Assembly: GCA_949372805.1 (NCBI GenBank)
Contig: CASIBH010000008.1
Span: forward strand, 1-64,000
Direction: 5' to 3'
DNA: 64,000 nt
Source of the DNA: an uncultured Flavobacteriales bacterium
GTDB taxonomy: Bacteria; Bacteroidota; Bacteroidia; Flavobacteriales; BACL11
Shown here: positions 10,120 to 26,524 of the stretch, piece by piece
Layout: each line of letters begins with the position of its first letter
Numbering within the stretch: the first letter of the stretch is position 1
Made by a program: the position numbers and the translations under genes
Notes under the pieces: generated by a model
The model's input: the letters and a program-made list of their open reading frames with translations, nothing else
What the model was told of the DNA's origin: nothing
Databases searched by the model: none

Positions 10120-10137
10120 GCAAATTTATAAATTTGC
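10120..10137. promoter_or_regulatory. 18-bp palindrome holding back-to-back -7 boxes for nqrA and the Plug-like gene
   Basis: The sequence GCAAATTTATAAATTTGC is a perfect inverted repeat. Each arm reads TAAATTTG on its own strand, which fits the Bacteroidota -7 consensus TAnnTTTG. The left arm faces nqrA, 25 bases before its ATG, and the right arm faces the gene at 10204. I cannot see good -33 TTG elements at the usual 19-base distance on either side. It could therefore be an operator instead of, or as well as, two promoters. Confidence 0.45.
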
Positions 10138-10203
10138 TTCTATATTTAATACCTTTAAAGCAGAACATTACAACATATTTCTTATTTAGAACAATTCTAA
10201 TTT

Positions 10204-11514
10204 ATGACTATAAAAAATCTCTCATTATTACTAATAATTATACTATTCTCCTGTAATTCAAAAAAGAAAATTATTACTTCAGACTCAGAAGAAAAGATGG
10301 AAGATGTAAAAAAAGAAAATACGATAATAACAAAAGATGAAATAAATTATAATATTCAGACTGTTTTAATACATCAAAAAGATGACCAACGTAGTATGCC
10401 AATTATTAACCTAAATTCAAATGATATTTTACAACTAAGCTTTGATAACCTGAGCAATAACATTAATCAATTTTTCTATTCAATAGAACATTATAGTTTT
10501 GATTGGAAAAAAAGTGATCTTTTAACTTCAGAATTTGTTGAAGGCTTTAGTAAAAATGAAATTATTGACTACGAATACTCATTTAATACTTTAAAAAAAT
10601 ATATACATTATTCAGTTTTATTTCCCTCTAAAAACATTAAACCAATAATTTCAGGAAACTATAAAATTCATGTATATGATAATTATGGTGATACTATAAT
10701 TTCAAAAAGATTTATGGTACTTGAAAAAAAGATACATATTGAAAGTAAAGTTAAAAGAGCAACTTTAGCTAATGATAGAAAAACAAAACATGAAATTGAT
10801 TTTACAATTAAACATCCTAATTTAATAATTAAAGATCCCTACAATGATATTGAAATAGTTATTAAGCAGAATAATAATTTGTCTACTATTAAAGACTTAA
10901 AACCTCTTTACGTTAAGAACAATGAGCTTATCTATGATTATAATGATGAAAACACATTTTTTGGACTTAATGAATATCGAAATTTTAGTACTGAAAGTAT
11001 TAGATATCTATCAGAAAGAATAAAGAGTATTACAAATGATAGTAATACAATAACTGTTAAACTATTTGATGATATTAAGAAAAGTTATGACAACTATTCA
11101 ATAGAGCCTGATATAAACGGTGATTTTATCATTAAATCTCAAGAGGCTTGGAACTCGACTAACGAAGCAGAGTACTTGCAAGTTATTTTTTCTTTAAAAA
11201 GTGAATTATTAGAAAAACAAGACATATATATAGTTGGAAAATTTAATACTTCAAGGTTAAATGAAAAGTTTAAATTAAAATATAATAATGCCTCAAAAAA
11301 ATATTCAAAATCAATTCTTTTAAAACAAGGTTACTATAATTATCACTATGAGACATATGATACATTAAAAAATATTTATAGTATTCGTGATATTGAGGGC
11401 ACTCACTACCAAACAAGAAATGATTACTACATTTATGTATATCATAAAGAAATTGGAGAAAGATATTATAAACTAATAGGACTTACTAAAACCAGTTCAA
11501 AGGAGTTATTTTAG
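10204..11514 (+). CDS. DUF5103 lipoprotein, T9SS Plug-like
   Basis: The N-terminus has a signal sequence ending in a lipobox (LLIIILFSC, Cys18), then an Asn/Lys-rich linker. The body matches the DUF5103 pattern: paired short blocks IEHYSFDWKKSDL, EFVEGF, IIDYEYSFNTLKKYIHY, ISGNYKIHVYDNYGDT and RFMVLEKK, followed by a domain with YDYNDENTFFGLNEYR and a final beta-rich part. In Flavobacterium johnsoniae a DUF5103 protein is the Plug that closes the periplasmic side of the SprA translocon of the type IX secretion system. The family length (about 430 residues) agrees. The role here is inferred from homology remembered, not searched. It is alone on its strand, followed 42 bases later by pruA. Confidence 0.75.
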   Translation: MTIKNLSLLLIIILFSCNSKKKIITSDSEEKMEDVKKENTIITKDEINYNIQTVLIHQKDDQRSMPIINLNSNDILQLSFDNLSNNINQFFYSIEHYSFDWKKSDLLTSEFVEGFSKNEIIDYEYSFNTLKKYIHYSVLFPSKNIKPIISGNYKIHVYDNYGDTIISKRFMVLEKKIHIESKVKRATLANDRKTKHEIDFTIKHPNLIIKDPYNDIEIVIKQNNNLSTIKDLKPLYVKNNELIYDYNDENTFFGLNEYRNFSTESIRYLSERIKSITNDSNTITVKLFDDIKKSYDNYSIEPDINGDFIIKSQEAWNSTNEAEYLQVIFSLKSELLEKQDIYIVGKFNTSRLNEKFKLKYNNASKKYSKSILLKQGYYNYHYETYDTLKNIYSIRDIEGTHYQTRNDYYIYVYHKEIGERYYKLIGLTKTSSKELF

Positions 11515-11526
11515 AAATAGATTAAT

Positions 11527-11534
11527 TAAATTTG
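11527..11534 (+). promoter_or_regulatory. Candidate -7 box of pruA
   Basis: TAAATTTG lies 23 bases before the pruA ATG, the same distance as for several other genes in this window. No convincing -33 element is visible 19 bases upstream. Confidence 0.4.
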
Positions 11535-11556
11535 TAGAAATTTTAAAAATTACAAA

Positions 11557-13182
11557 ATGTCAAAAGGAATATTTAATGTACCAAAACCAGTTAATGAAAA
11601 AGTAAAATCATACATTAAAGGAAGTGAAGAAAGAAAAGAGTTAATGAAAACTTACTTAGAGATGAAGAACTCTAAAGTTAATATTCCACTTTATATTGGT
11701 GACAAAGAAATTCTTACAGATAATAAAAAAAATATCTGCCCTCCTCATGATCACAAACATTCATTGGGAGAATTTAGTATGGCAGATAAAAAAAATATTG
11801 AAGATGCTATTGACTGTGCTTTATCTGCAAAAGAAAACTGGTCAAATCTTAATTGGAATCATAGAGTTGCAATATTTTTAAAAGCAGCAGATTTGCTTGC
11901 AGGCCCATATAGAGCAAAAATAAATGCAGCTACAATGTTAGCACAATCTAAAAATGTCTATCAAGCAGAAATTGATGCTGCATGCGAATTAATTGACTTT
12001 TTAAAGTTTAATGCCGCATATGTAACTCAAATATATTCAGAACAACCAATATCTGACTCTGGAATATGGAATAGACTTGAACACAGACCTTTAGAAGGAT
12101 TTGTTTTTGCAATAACTCCTTTTAACTTCACTTCAATTTGTGCTAACCTTTGTGCAGCACCTGCATTAATGGGAAATGTTATTATATGGAAACCAGCAGC
12201 GACTCAAGTTTATTCTGCTCAGATAATTATGGAATTGTTTAAAGAAGCAGGCTTACCAGATGGAGTAATTAATATGGTTCCTTCTTCTGGACCCGTTATT
12301 GGTGAAGTTGTTTTTAGTCATAAAGATTTTGCCGGATTACATTTTACGGGCTCTACAAAAGTTTTTAAAGAGATATGGAAAAATATTGGAAATAATATTG
12401 ACAAATACAAAAGCTTTCCAAGAATAGTTGGTGAAACTGGAGGAAAAGATTTTATTATAGCTCACGAATCAGCAAACGCTAAAGAAGTTGCTACAGGAAT
12501 ATCCAGAGGAGCATTTGAATATCAGGGACAAAAATGCTCTGCTGCTTCAAGAGCATATGTACCTTTAAATATTTGGGAAGATGTAAAAAAACAAATAATT
12601 TCAGATGTAAATTCATTTAAGGTTGGAAGTCCTGAGGACCCTTCAAACTTTATCAACGCCGTTATAAGCGAAACAGCTTTTGATAAAATTTCATCATTTA
12701 TTGATTATGCTAAACAACAAAGTGATGCTGAAATAATTGTTGGTGGAAACTATAATAAATCTATAGGTTATTTTATAGATCCAACTATAATTGTGACTAC
12801 AAATCCAAAATTTAAAACAATGTCAGAGGAAATTTTTGGTCCTGTTATGACTATTTACGTTTATAATGAAAAAGATTGGATAGAAACATTAGCACTTGTT
12901 GATAGTACAAGTGACTATGCTTTAACTGGCGCAGTTTTCTCAAAAGATAGATATGCAATTGAGGTAGCAACTAAAAAACTAGAAAATGCTGCAGGTAATT
13001 TCTATATAAATGACAAACCTACAGGTGCTGTAGTTGGACAACAACCATTTGGAGGATCTAGATCTTCGGGAACAAATGATAAAGCAGGTTCAATATTAAA
13101 TCTCTTAAGATGGGTATCTCCTAGAACTATAAAAGAAACATTTGTTCCTGCCAAAAATTATAGATACCCTTTTTTAGATTAA
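11557..13182 (+). CDS. pruA: L-glutamate gamma-semialdehyde dehydrogenase (1-pyrroline-5-carboxylate dehydrogenase)
   Basis: This NAD-dependent aldehyde dehydrogenase oxidises glutamate semialdehyde to glutamate, the second step of proline degradation. The 541-residue length matches the stand-alone, ALDH4-type enzyme. The active-site Cys is at about residue 327 in GQKCSAASRAYV, the general-base Glu at about 293 in GETGGKDF, and the cofactor-binding ITPFNFTS and FTGSTKVF segments are present, as is the C-terminal QQPFGGSRSSGTNDKAG block. No proline dehydrogenase gene lies beside it in this window. It is convergent with the DUF3467 gene, with only 5 bases between stops. Confidence 0.95.
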   Translation: MSKGIFNVPKPVNEKVKSYIKGSEERKELMKTYLEMKNSKVNIPLYIGDKEILTDNKKNICPPHDHKHSLGEFSMADKKNIEDAIDCALSAKENWSNLNWNHRVAIFLKAADLLAGPYRAKINAATMLAQSKNVYQAEIDAACELIDFLKFNAAYVTQIYSEQPISDSGIWNRLEHRPLEGFVFAITPFNFTSICANLCAAPALMGNVIIWKPAATQVYSAQIIMELFKEAGLPDGVINMVPSSGPVIGEVVFSHKDFAGLHFTGSTKVFKEIWKNIGNNIDKYKSFPRIVGETGGKDFIIAHESANAKEVATGISRGAFEYQGQKCSAASRAYVPLNIWEDVKKQIISDVNSFKVGSPEDPSNFINAVISETAFDKISSFIDYAKQQSDAEIIVGGNYNKSIGYFIDPTIIVTTNPKFKTMSEEIFGPVMTIYVYNEKDWIETLALVDSTSDYALTGAVFSKDRYAIEVATKKLENAAGNFYINDKPTGAVVGQQPFGGSRSSGTNDKAGSILNLLRWVSPRTIKETFVPAKNYRYPFLD

Positions 13183-13187
13183 AAACA

Positions 13188-13493
13188 TTATGCTTGAGCA
13201 GCAGGACCGCCAAAATTAATTGGTATCTTATTGTCAATTTCCTTAATTTCACCATTTTGATTTTCAAATTTAGAAATATTTTCAGCTAGAGCTTTCATAA
13301 GCCTTTTTGCATGCTGTGGAGTTAATATAATCCTAGACTTAACTTTTGCTTTAGGAATTCCAGGCATCATCTGAATAAAGTCTAATATAAATTCTGAAGG
13401 AGAATGATTTATAATAGCAAGATTACTATATTTTCCTTCAGCAATTTCTTCAGAAAGTTCAATATTTAATCCATCTTTTTTTTTTTCTGACAT
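13188..13493 (-). CDS. DUF3467 family protein
   Basis: A 101-residue protein with the family's LAIINHSPSEFILDFIQMMP and LTPQHAKRLMKALAENI blocks and a Pro/Ala-rich tail. It has no signal peptide or membrane span, so it is probably cytoplasmic. The function is not known to me. It starts 8 bases after the rpoC stop and appears to be the last gene of the rpoBC transcript, an arrangement also seen in other Bacteroidota. Confidence 0.9.
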   Translation of the reverse strand: MSEKKKDGLNIELSEEIAEGKYSNLAIINHSPSEFILDFIQMMPGIPKAKVKSRIILTPQHAKRLMKALAENISKFENQNGEIKEIDNKIPINFGGPAAQA

Positions 13494-13501
13494 AACTTAA
13501 A

Positions 13502-21627
<8,126 letters not shown>

Positions 21628-21673
21628 TAAGATTTTAGTTACAAAAAATGATTATAAATAAAAAACGAAAAAT

Positions 21674-21708
21674 GGTTTAACTCTTATTTTAACAATAAGA
21701 GTTAAACC
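21674..21708 (-). terminator. Strong hairpin between rplL and rpoB
   Basis: A perfect 15-bp stem with a 5-base loop (GGTTTAACTCTTATT, TTAAC, then the complement). On the transcribed minus strand it is followed by ATTTTTCGTTTTT, as expected for an intrinsic terminator. Its place in the middle of the rpl-rpo operon suggests partial termination or a processing site that lets rpoBC be expressed less than the L7/L12 genes, as known for the E. coli operon. Confidence 0.7.
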
Positions 21709-21726
21709 TTTTATAAAACTTTAAGC

Positions 21727-22106
21727 TTATTTAAGCTCAACTACAGCTCCAGCTTCCTCAAGAGATTTCTTGATTCCTTCAGCTTCATCTTTAGCTAACT
21801 CCTTCCTTAACAGCTTTAGGAGCGCTATCAACAATATCTTTAGCATCCTTTAGACCAAGACCTGTTAATTCTTTAACAGCTTTAACAACTTTTAATTTAG
21901 ATGCTCCTGCTTCTTTAAGAATAACATCAAACTCAGATTGCTCTTCAGCTGCTTCACCGCCACCTGCTGCAGGTCCTGCCTGCTACTGCAACTGCTGCTG
22001 CTGCTGGTTCAATACCATACTCATCTTTTAAGATAGTTGCTAATTCAGTTACATCTTTTACTGATAGGTTAACTAAATCTTCTGCGAACTTTTTTAAATC
22101 TGCCAT
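21727..22106 (-). CDS. rplL: Ribosomal protein L7/L12, frameshifted
   Basis: L7/L12 forms the flexible stalk of the 50S subunit that recruits translation GTPases. The stitched protein has the N-terminal dimerisation domain ([20 protein letters not shown]), an Ala/Gly hinge, and the C-terminal factor-binding domain ([44 protein letters not shown]). One break is a repeated GCAG in the hinge near 21,975. The second is an extra base in GTTAGCTAAAG near 21,797. Both vanish when one reading sense is kept, so errors are likely. It lies 44 bases after rplJ. Confidence 0.93.
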
Positions 22107-22150
22107 ATTTTCTATTTATTTAATTATTTATTTATTTAATGTTGGAAGCA

Positions 22151-22678
22151 TTATTTTTTATTATTCTTTTCAGCTAAAGCTTTTACAATCCCTGAAAAGT
22201 TTGACTACTTGATTGAAGTGAAGAAATAACATTTTTAGCTGGAGATTGTAAGAAGTGAAATAATATCTGCAATCAATTCATTCTTAGATTTAAGATTAGC
22301 AAGAATAGATAAATTATCATCTCCAATATAAAACTCTTGTTCTATATGAGCAGCTTTTAAAATGGTTTATCATGTTTTTTTCTAAAATCCTTAATTATTT
22401 TTGCTGGGGCATTAGCAGATTCAGAAAATATTAAAGAAGTGTTTCCTTTTAGCACATCAGTTAATTTATCAAAATCAACACTGTTCTTATCAAAAGCTTT
22501 CTTTAATAAAGTATTTTTAACAACTTGTATTGATACATTTTGCTTGAAACACATTCTTCTTAAGCTACTATTTTGCTCTGCAGTTAATCCAGAGATATCT
22601 GCTAGATAAAAATTCTTATTTTCATCAAGCATTTTATTCAAGCACTTCAATTAACTGATTTTTTTCTTGTTTGTTCAT
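22151..22678 (-). CDS. rplJ: Ribosomal protein L10, frameshifted
   Basis: L10 anchors the L7/L12 stalk to 23S rRNA. The start at 22678 gives MNKQEKNQLIEVL. A long open middle (LADISGLTAEQNSSLRRM through FRKKHDKP) is followed, after shifts, by ILKAAHIEQEFYIGDDNL, SPAKNVISSLQSSSQ and a Lys/Asn-rich tail. Five or so indels are required (near 22,635, 22,362, 22,250 and downstream). The last helix that binds L7/L12 dimers is recognisable. It follows rplA by 20 bases. Confidence 0.92.
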
Positions 22679-22698
22679 TATTTAATTTTCTAAATTTA

Positions 22699-23388
22699 TT
22701 AAAAAATACTTGTATCAATTGAAGACCTAGACCCATTGTACTAGACATTGTAATACTTTTTACATAAGTACCCTTAGATGCAGAACGGTTTTAATTTAAT
22801 AATAGTTTGCAAAAGCTCATCAGCATTTTCAGCAATTTGCTTGAGCATCAAAAGAAACTTTACCAACTGAAGCATGAATTATACCATTTTTATCAACCTT
22901 AAAATCAATCTTACCTTTTTTGACATCAGAAACAGCTTTACCAACATCCATAGTAACAGTTCCTGACTTAGGATTAGGCATTAGTCCTCTTGGGCCTAAA
23001 ACTCTACCTAAAGCACCAATTTTACCCATAACAGCAGGCATTGTAACTATAACATCAACATCTGTCCAACCACCTTTAATTTTTTCAATATACTCATCTA
23101 AACCAACATAATCAGCACCAGCTTCTTTAGCTTCCGCTTCTTTGTCAGCAGTAACTAAAGCTAAAACTTTTAAAGTTTTACCAGTACCATGAGGTAAAGA
23201 AGCTACACCTCTTACCATTTGATTAGCTTGCCTAGGATCAACACCTAATCTTACAGCTAAATCAACAGATTCATCAAACTTAGACTTTGCATTATCTTTT
23301 ACTAATACTAGATGCTTCTAACAAGTTAAATGATTTATTTAAATCAACTTTTCGCAATTGCTTCTTTTCTGTTTTTACTAGTTCCCAT
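22699..23388 (-). CDS. rplA: Ribosomal protein L1, frameshifted
   Basis: L1 binds 23S rRNA at the E-site stalk and often represses its own operon. After correcting shifts the N-terminus reads [20 protein letters not shown], then a clean 129-codon stretch with [26 protein letters not shown] and [20 protein letters not shown], and a C-terminus [15 protein letters not shown] ending in IDTSIF. Indels occur near 23,350, 23,308, 22,845 and 22,795, and once close to the stop. It starts 18 bases after rplK ends. Confidence 0.93.
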
Positions 23389-23406
23389 AGATAAATTATT
23401 TTATAT

Positions 23407-23847
23407 TTATGAAGGCAAATCTCCCTTAACAGTTACTCCCATACTTCTTGCAGTACCTGCAACCATCATCATAGCAGATTCAATTTTAAAAGCATTTAAA
23501 TCTGCCATTTTATCTTCTGCAATTGCTCTTAACTTGATCCCAAGTAACTGTAGCAACCTTTACTCTATTAGGCTCGCCAGATCCACTTTTCTTTTTAGCA
23601 GCAGCTAAGAATCTGTGAAGCAGCTGGAGCAGTTTTAATAATAAATTCAAAAGATTTATCTGCAAATACAGTAATCACAACAGGAACAATCTTCCCTGCT
23701 TTATCTTGAGTTCTTGCATTAAATTGCTTACAGAACTCCATAATATTAACACCCTTTAGCTCCTAATGCAGGACCAACTGGTGGTGCAGGATTTGCAGCT
23801 CCACCTCTAATCTGTAATTTAATAAGTGCTGAAATTTCTTTTGCCAT
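23407..23847 (-). CDS. rplK: Ribosomal protein L11, frameshifted
   Basis: L11 forms the GTPase-associated centre with L10-L12 and is the thiostrepton site. The stitched product has [50 protein letters not shown], and the C-terminal half with [10 protein letters not shown] and [16 protein letters not shown]. Indels lie near 23,757, 23,613 and 23,533. Its first codon is 4 bases after the nusG stop, the usual nusG-rplK order. Confidence 0.93.
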
Positions 23848-23851
23848 TCTT

Positions 23852-24383
23852 TTATATTTTTTCTACTTGCATAAAATTTAATTCTAAAGGAGTTTTTCTC
23901 CCAAAGATTTTTACCATTAATTTTAACTTTTTCTTTTGTTCATCAATACCTTCAATCTCAGCATTAAAACTATTAAAAGGACCATCAATAACTTTAACAG
24001 TTTCACCAACAACAAAAGGAATACTAACATTCTTCATCAGTAATAGCCATTTCATCAACCTTACCTAAGATTCTATTAATTTCAGCTTTTCTCATTGGAA
24101 CTGGAACACCACCCTTAGTAGCTCCGAGAAAACCCAAAACATTAGTAACATTTTTTAGAATGTGAGGAACTTCACCTACAAATTAGCTTCAACTAAAACA
24201 TATCCAGGGAAAAAATTTCTTTCTTTACTAACTTTTTTCCATTTCTAATTTGATAAACCTTTTCAGTTGGAACTAAGATTTGAGAAACAAAATCTTGAAG
24301 TTTAATCGATCAATTTCTTTCTCAATAAAAGTAACAGTCTTTTTCTCTTTACCTCCCATCACTCTTAATACGTACCATTTCAT
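23852..24383 (-). CDS. nusG: Transcription antitermination factor NusG, frameshifted
   Basis: NusG binds RNA polymerase, promotes processive elongation and couples it to ribosomes. The N-terminal NGN domain starts [15 protein letters not shown] and carries [12 protein letters not shown], and the KOW domain has [20 protein letters not shown] near the C-terminus. Indels near 24,310, 24,235, 24,180 and 24,035 break it. The stitched length (about 177 residues) is normal. It lies between secE and rplK. Confidence 0.93.
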
Positions 24384-24447
24384 TTTTAACTTCTTCTGTC
24401 CTATATGTATAATGTTATAAAATAAACTATAAAATACTTTCATCAGA

Positions 24448-24609
24448 TTACTGAAATGCTGAATCCATTAAATAAATAATCAATGCAATAATTACAGTTG
24501 CAATTGCAACAACAATTGAACTACTTTGTAACTCTGACCAAGTTGGCCAACTCACTTTATTCATCAACTCGTCATACGACTCTTTAATATATGTTCCTTT
24601 ATTTGCCAT
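24448..24609 (-). CDS. secE: Preprotein translocase subunit SecE
   Basis: SecE is the small essential subunit of the SecYEG channel. The 53-residue protein has an amphipathic region (YIKESYDELMNKVSWPTW) followed by a single membrane span. The SWPTW motif is the conserved SecE hinge. I choose the ATG at 24609; a longer open frame extends upstream but would run through the tRNA-Trp gene. It is intact and precedes nusG. Confidence 0.95.
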   Translation of the reverse strand: MANKGTYIKESYDELMNKVSWPTWSELQSSSIVVAIATVIIALIIYLMDSAFQ

Positions 24610-24628
24610 TTTCTTAATTCTTTTATCG

Positions 24629-24701
24629 CACGGGTGGAGAGACTCGAACTCCCAGCCAATGGTTTTGGAGACCACTACTCTACCAATTGAGCTACACCCG
24701 T
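24629..24701 (-). tRNA. tRNA-Trp (CCA anticodon)
   Basis: A full cloverleaf of 73 bases can be drawn. The acceptor ACGGGTG pairs with CACCCGT, the D arm starts GCTC, the anticodon loop reads CTCCAAA with anticodon CCA, the T loop is TTCGAGT and the discriminator base is G. The 3' CCA is not encoded. Its place between tuf and secE is the common Bacteroidota order. Confidence 0.96.
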
Positions 24702-24706
24702 TTAAA

Positions 24707-24742
24707 TAGCAAAGGAAAGACCAAATCAATCTTCCTTTGCTA
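24707..24742 (-). terminator. Hairpin between tuf and tRNA-Trp
   Basis: TAGCAAAGGAAAGA and TCTTCCTTTGCTA pair over 13 bp with one bulged base and a 9-base loop. No long T run follows on the minus strand. It may be a partial terminator after tuf or an RNA-processing signal ahead of the tRNA. Confidence 0.45.
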
Positions 24743-24763
24743 TAAACTTAATAATGTTAACTA

Positions 24764-25946
24764 CTAAAGTAATTTAGTAATCTGTCCAGCTCCAACAGTT
24801 CTACCACCCTCACGGATTGCAAATCTTAATCCTATACTCATTGCAACACTAGCAATTAATTCAACAGTAATTGTTAAATTATCACCAGGCATTACCATTT
24901 CAGTTCCATTAGGCAAGAAAATCTCACCAGTTACATCTGTTGTTCTGATGTAAAACTGTGGACGATATTTATTATGGAACGGAGTATGACGACCACCCTC
25001 TTCTTTTTTCAAAATATAAACCTCAGCTTCAAATTTATGATGAGGCTTAACAGATCCTGGCTTACAAATAACCATTCCTCTTTTAATATCAGTTTTCTCA
25101 ATACCTCTTAATAAGATACCAACATTATCTCCAGCTTCACCTCTATCTAATATTTTTCTAAACATTTCAACACCAGTAACAGTAGAAGATAATTTTTCAG
25201 CACCCATACCGATAATATCAACAGTATCTCCAGTATTTGCAACACCAGTTTCAATTCTACCAGTAGCTACAGTACCTCTACCTGTAATAGTAAATACATC
25301 TTCAATTGGCATTAAGAAAGGCTTTTCATTATCTCTAACAGGCTCAGGAATCCAAGAATCAACAGCAGCCATTAATTCATCAATTTTTGCAACCCATTCA
25401 GCATCACCATTCAATGCACCTAAAGCAGATCCAGCAATACATGGAGTATTATCACCATCATAATCGTAAAATGATAAAATTCTCTTAATTCCATTTCAAC
25501 TAATTCTAATAACTCTTCATCATCAACCATATCACTTTGTTCATAAACACAACAATGAAGGCACACCAACTTGTCTAGCTAATAAGATATGTTCTCTTGT
25601 TTGAGGCATAGGACCATCAGTTGCAGCACAAACTAAAATTGCACCATCCATCTGAGCAGCACCAGTAACCATGTTTTTTACGTAATCGGCGTGACCTGGA
25701 CAATCTACGTGAGCGTAATGTCTGTTTTCTGTTTCATACTCAACATGAGATGTGTTAATAGTAATTCCTCTTTCTTTTTCTTCTGGCGCATTATCAATCG
25801 TGTCGAAATCACGAACTTCTGCACCATCCTATCTCAGCTAATACCTTTGTAATAGCAGCAGTTAAGGTAGTTTTTCCATGGTCAACATGACCAATAGTAC
25901 CAATGTTCAAGTGTGGCTTGGTACGATTAAAATTTTCTTTTGCCAT
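24764..25946 (-). CDS. tuf: Elongation factor Tu, frameshifted in the N-terminal half
   Basis: EF-Tu brings aminoacyl-tRNA to the ribosome as a GTP complex. The N-terminus [27 protein letters not shown] holds the P-loop, then come [26 protein letters not shown] and the NKxD region. The last 216 codons are open with [11 protein letters not shown] and [19 protein letters not shown]. Indels occur near 25,830, 25,545-25,560 and 25,495, for example one missing T in the segment that should read [12 protein letters not shown]. The length is normal (about 395 residues). A tRNA-Thr lies 70 bases upstream and tRNA-Trp 62 bases downstream. Confidence 0.95.
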
Positions 25947-26016
25947 TTTGTTAAATTTATATTAATAATTTATTATAATCCTACTTTTACACTAACTTCT
26001 TATTCTTATCTCTTAG

Positions 26017-26088
26017 AGCCAATGACGGGAATTGAACCCGTGACCTCTTCCTTACCAAGGAAACGCTCTGCCCCTGAGCTACATCGGC
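26017..26088 (-). tRNA. tRNA-Thr (GGT anticodon)
   Basis: The 72-base cloverleaf has acceptor GCCGATG paired with CATTGGC (one G-T pair), a GCTC D stem, anticodon loop TTGGTAA and T loop TTCAATT. The 3' CCA is not encoded. It is the last of four tandem tRNA genes ahead of tuf. Confidence 0.95.
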
Positions 26089-26099
26089 TAGTAAAGTTG

Positions 26100-26172
26100 A
26101 GCGAGAGACCGGGCTCGAACCCGCGACCCTCAGCTTGGAAGGCTGACGCTCTACCAACTGAGCTACTCTCGC
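26100..26172 (-). tRNA. tRNA-Gly (TCC anticodon)
   Basis: The acceptor GCGAGAG pairs perfectly with CTCTCGC. The anticodon loop reads CTTCCAA and the T loop TTCGAGC. It is 73 bases long with no encoded CCA. It is 11 bases upstream of tRNA-Thr(GGT). Confidence 0.95.
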
Positions 26173-26186
26173 ATTTCAAATTTATG

Positions 26187-26268
26187 TGGGGGGAACAGGA
26201 TTCGAACCTGTGAAGGCGTAGCCAGCAGATTTACAGTCTGCCCTCGTTGACCGCTTGAGTATCCCCCC
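26187..26268 (-). tRNA. tRNA-Tyr (GTA anticodon)
   Basis: This 82-base class II tRNA has acceptor GGGGGGA paired with TCCCCCC, anticodon loop CTGTAAA, a long variable arm (CTGGCTACGCCTTC region) and T loop TTCGAAT. The long variable arm is expected for bacterial tRNA-Tyr. Confidence 0.95.
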
Positions 26269-26278
26269 ATTAAAAAAG

Positions 26279-26352
26279 AGCCGATAGAGGGACTCGAACC
26301 CACGACCTGCTGATTACAAATCAGCTGCTCTAGCCAGCTGAGCTATATCGGC
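26279..26352 (-). tRNA. tRNA-Thr (TGT anticodon)
   Basis: The acceptor GCCGATA pairs with TATCGGC. The anticodon loop is TTTGTAA and the T loop TTCGAGT. It is 74 bases long with no encoded CCA. It is the promoter-proximal tRNA of the tuf transcript. Confidence 0.95.
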
Positions 26353-26401
26353 TTATTATAAATTAATGTTATTTAAATGAACTGCTCCCTAAAATGGGCT
26401 G

Positions 26402-26431
26402 CAAATTTATTAAAGTTTTTAATACAAACAA
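26402..26431 (-). promoter_or_regulatory. Promoter of the tRNA-tuf-rpl-rpo block
   Basis: On the minus strand TTG, exactly 19 bases, then TAAATTTG matches the Bacteroidota -33/-7 consensus. It is followed by CAGCCC, so the start point is probably near 26395, about 43 bases before the first tRNA. The rpsU promoter has the same layout. Confidence 0.65.
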
Positions 26432-26524
26432 CAAAAATTTTGATTTTTTTAATCTAAAAAAACAGTAATAAAAATATGTCAAAAATTTAAACAATCATTT
26501 CATTAATTTTAATAGAAATAAAAA

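Noticed and set aside
24448..24729. Longer 93-residue secE reading frame
   Set aside because: The extra 40 codons run through the tRNA-Trp gene; the ATG at 24609 gives a normal SecE.
25878..26213. Plus-strand open frame of 111 codons
   Set aside because: It lies over the tuf start and tRNA-Thr and tRNA-Gly genes on the opposite strand; the translation resembles spurious proteins read from tRNA clusters.
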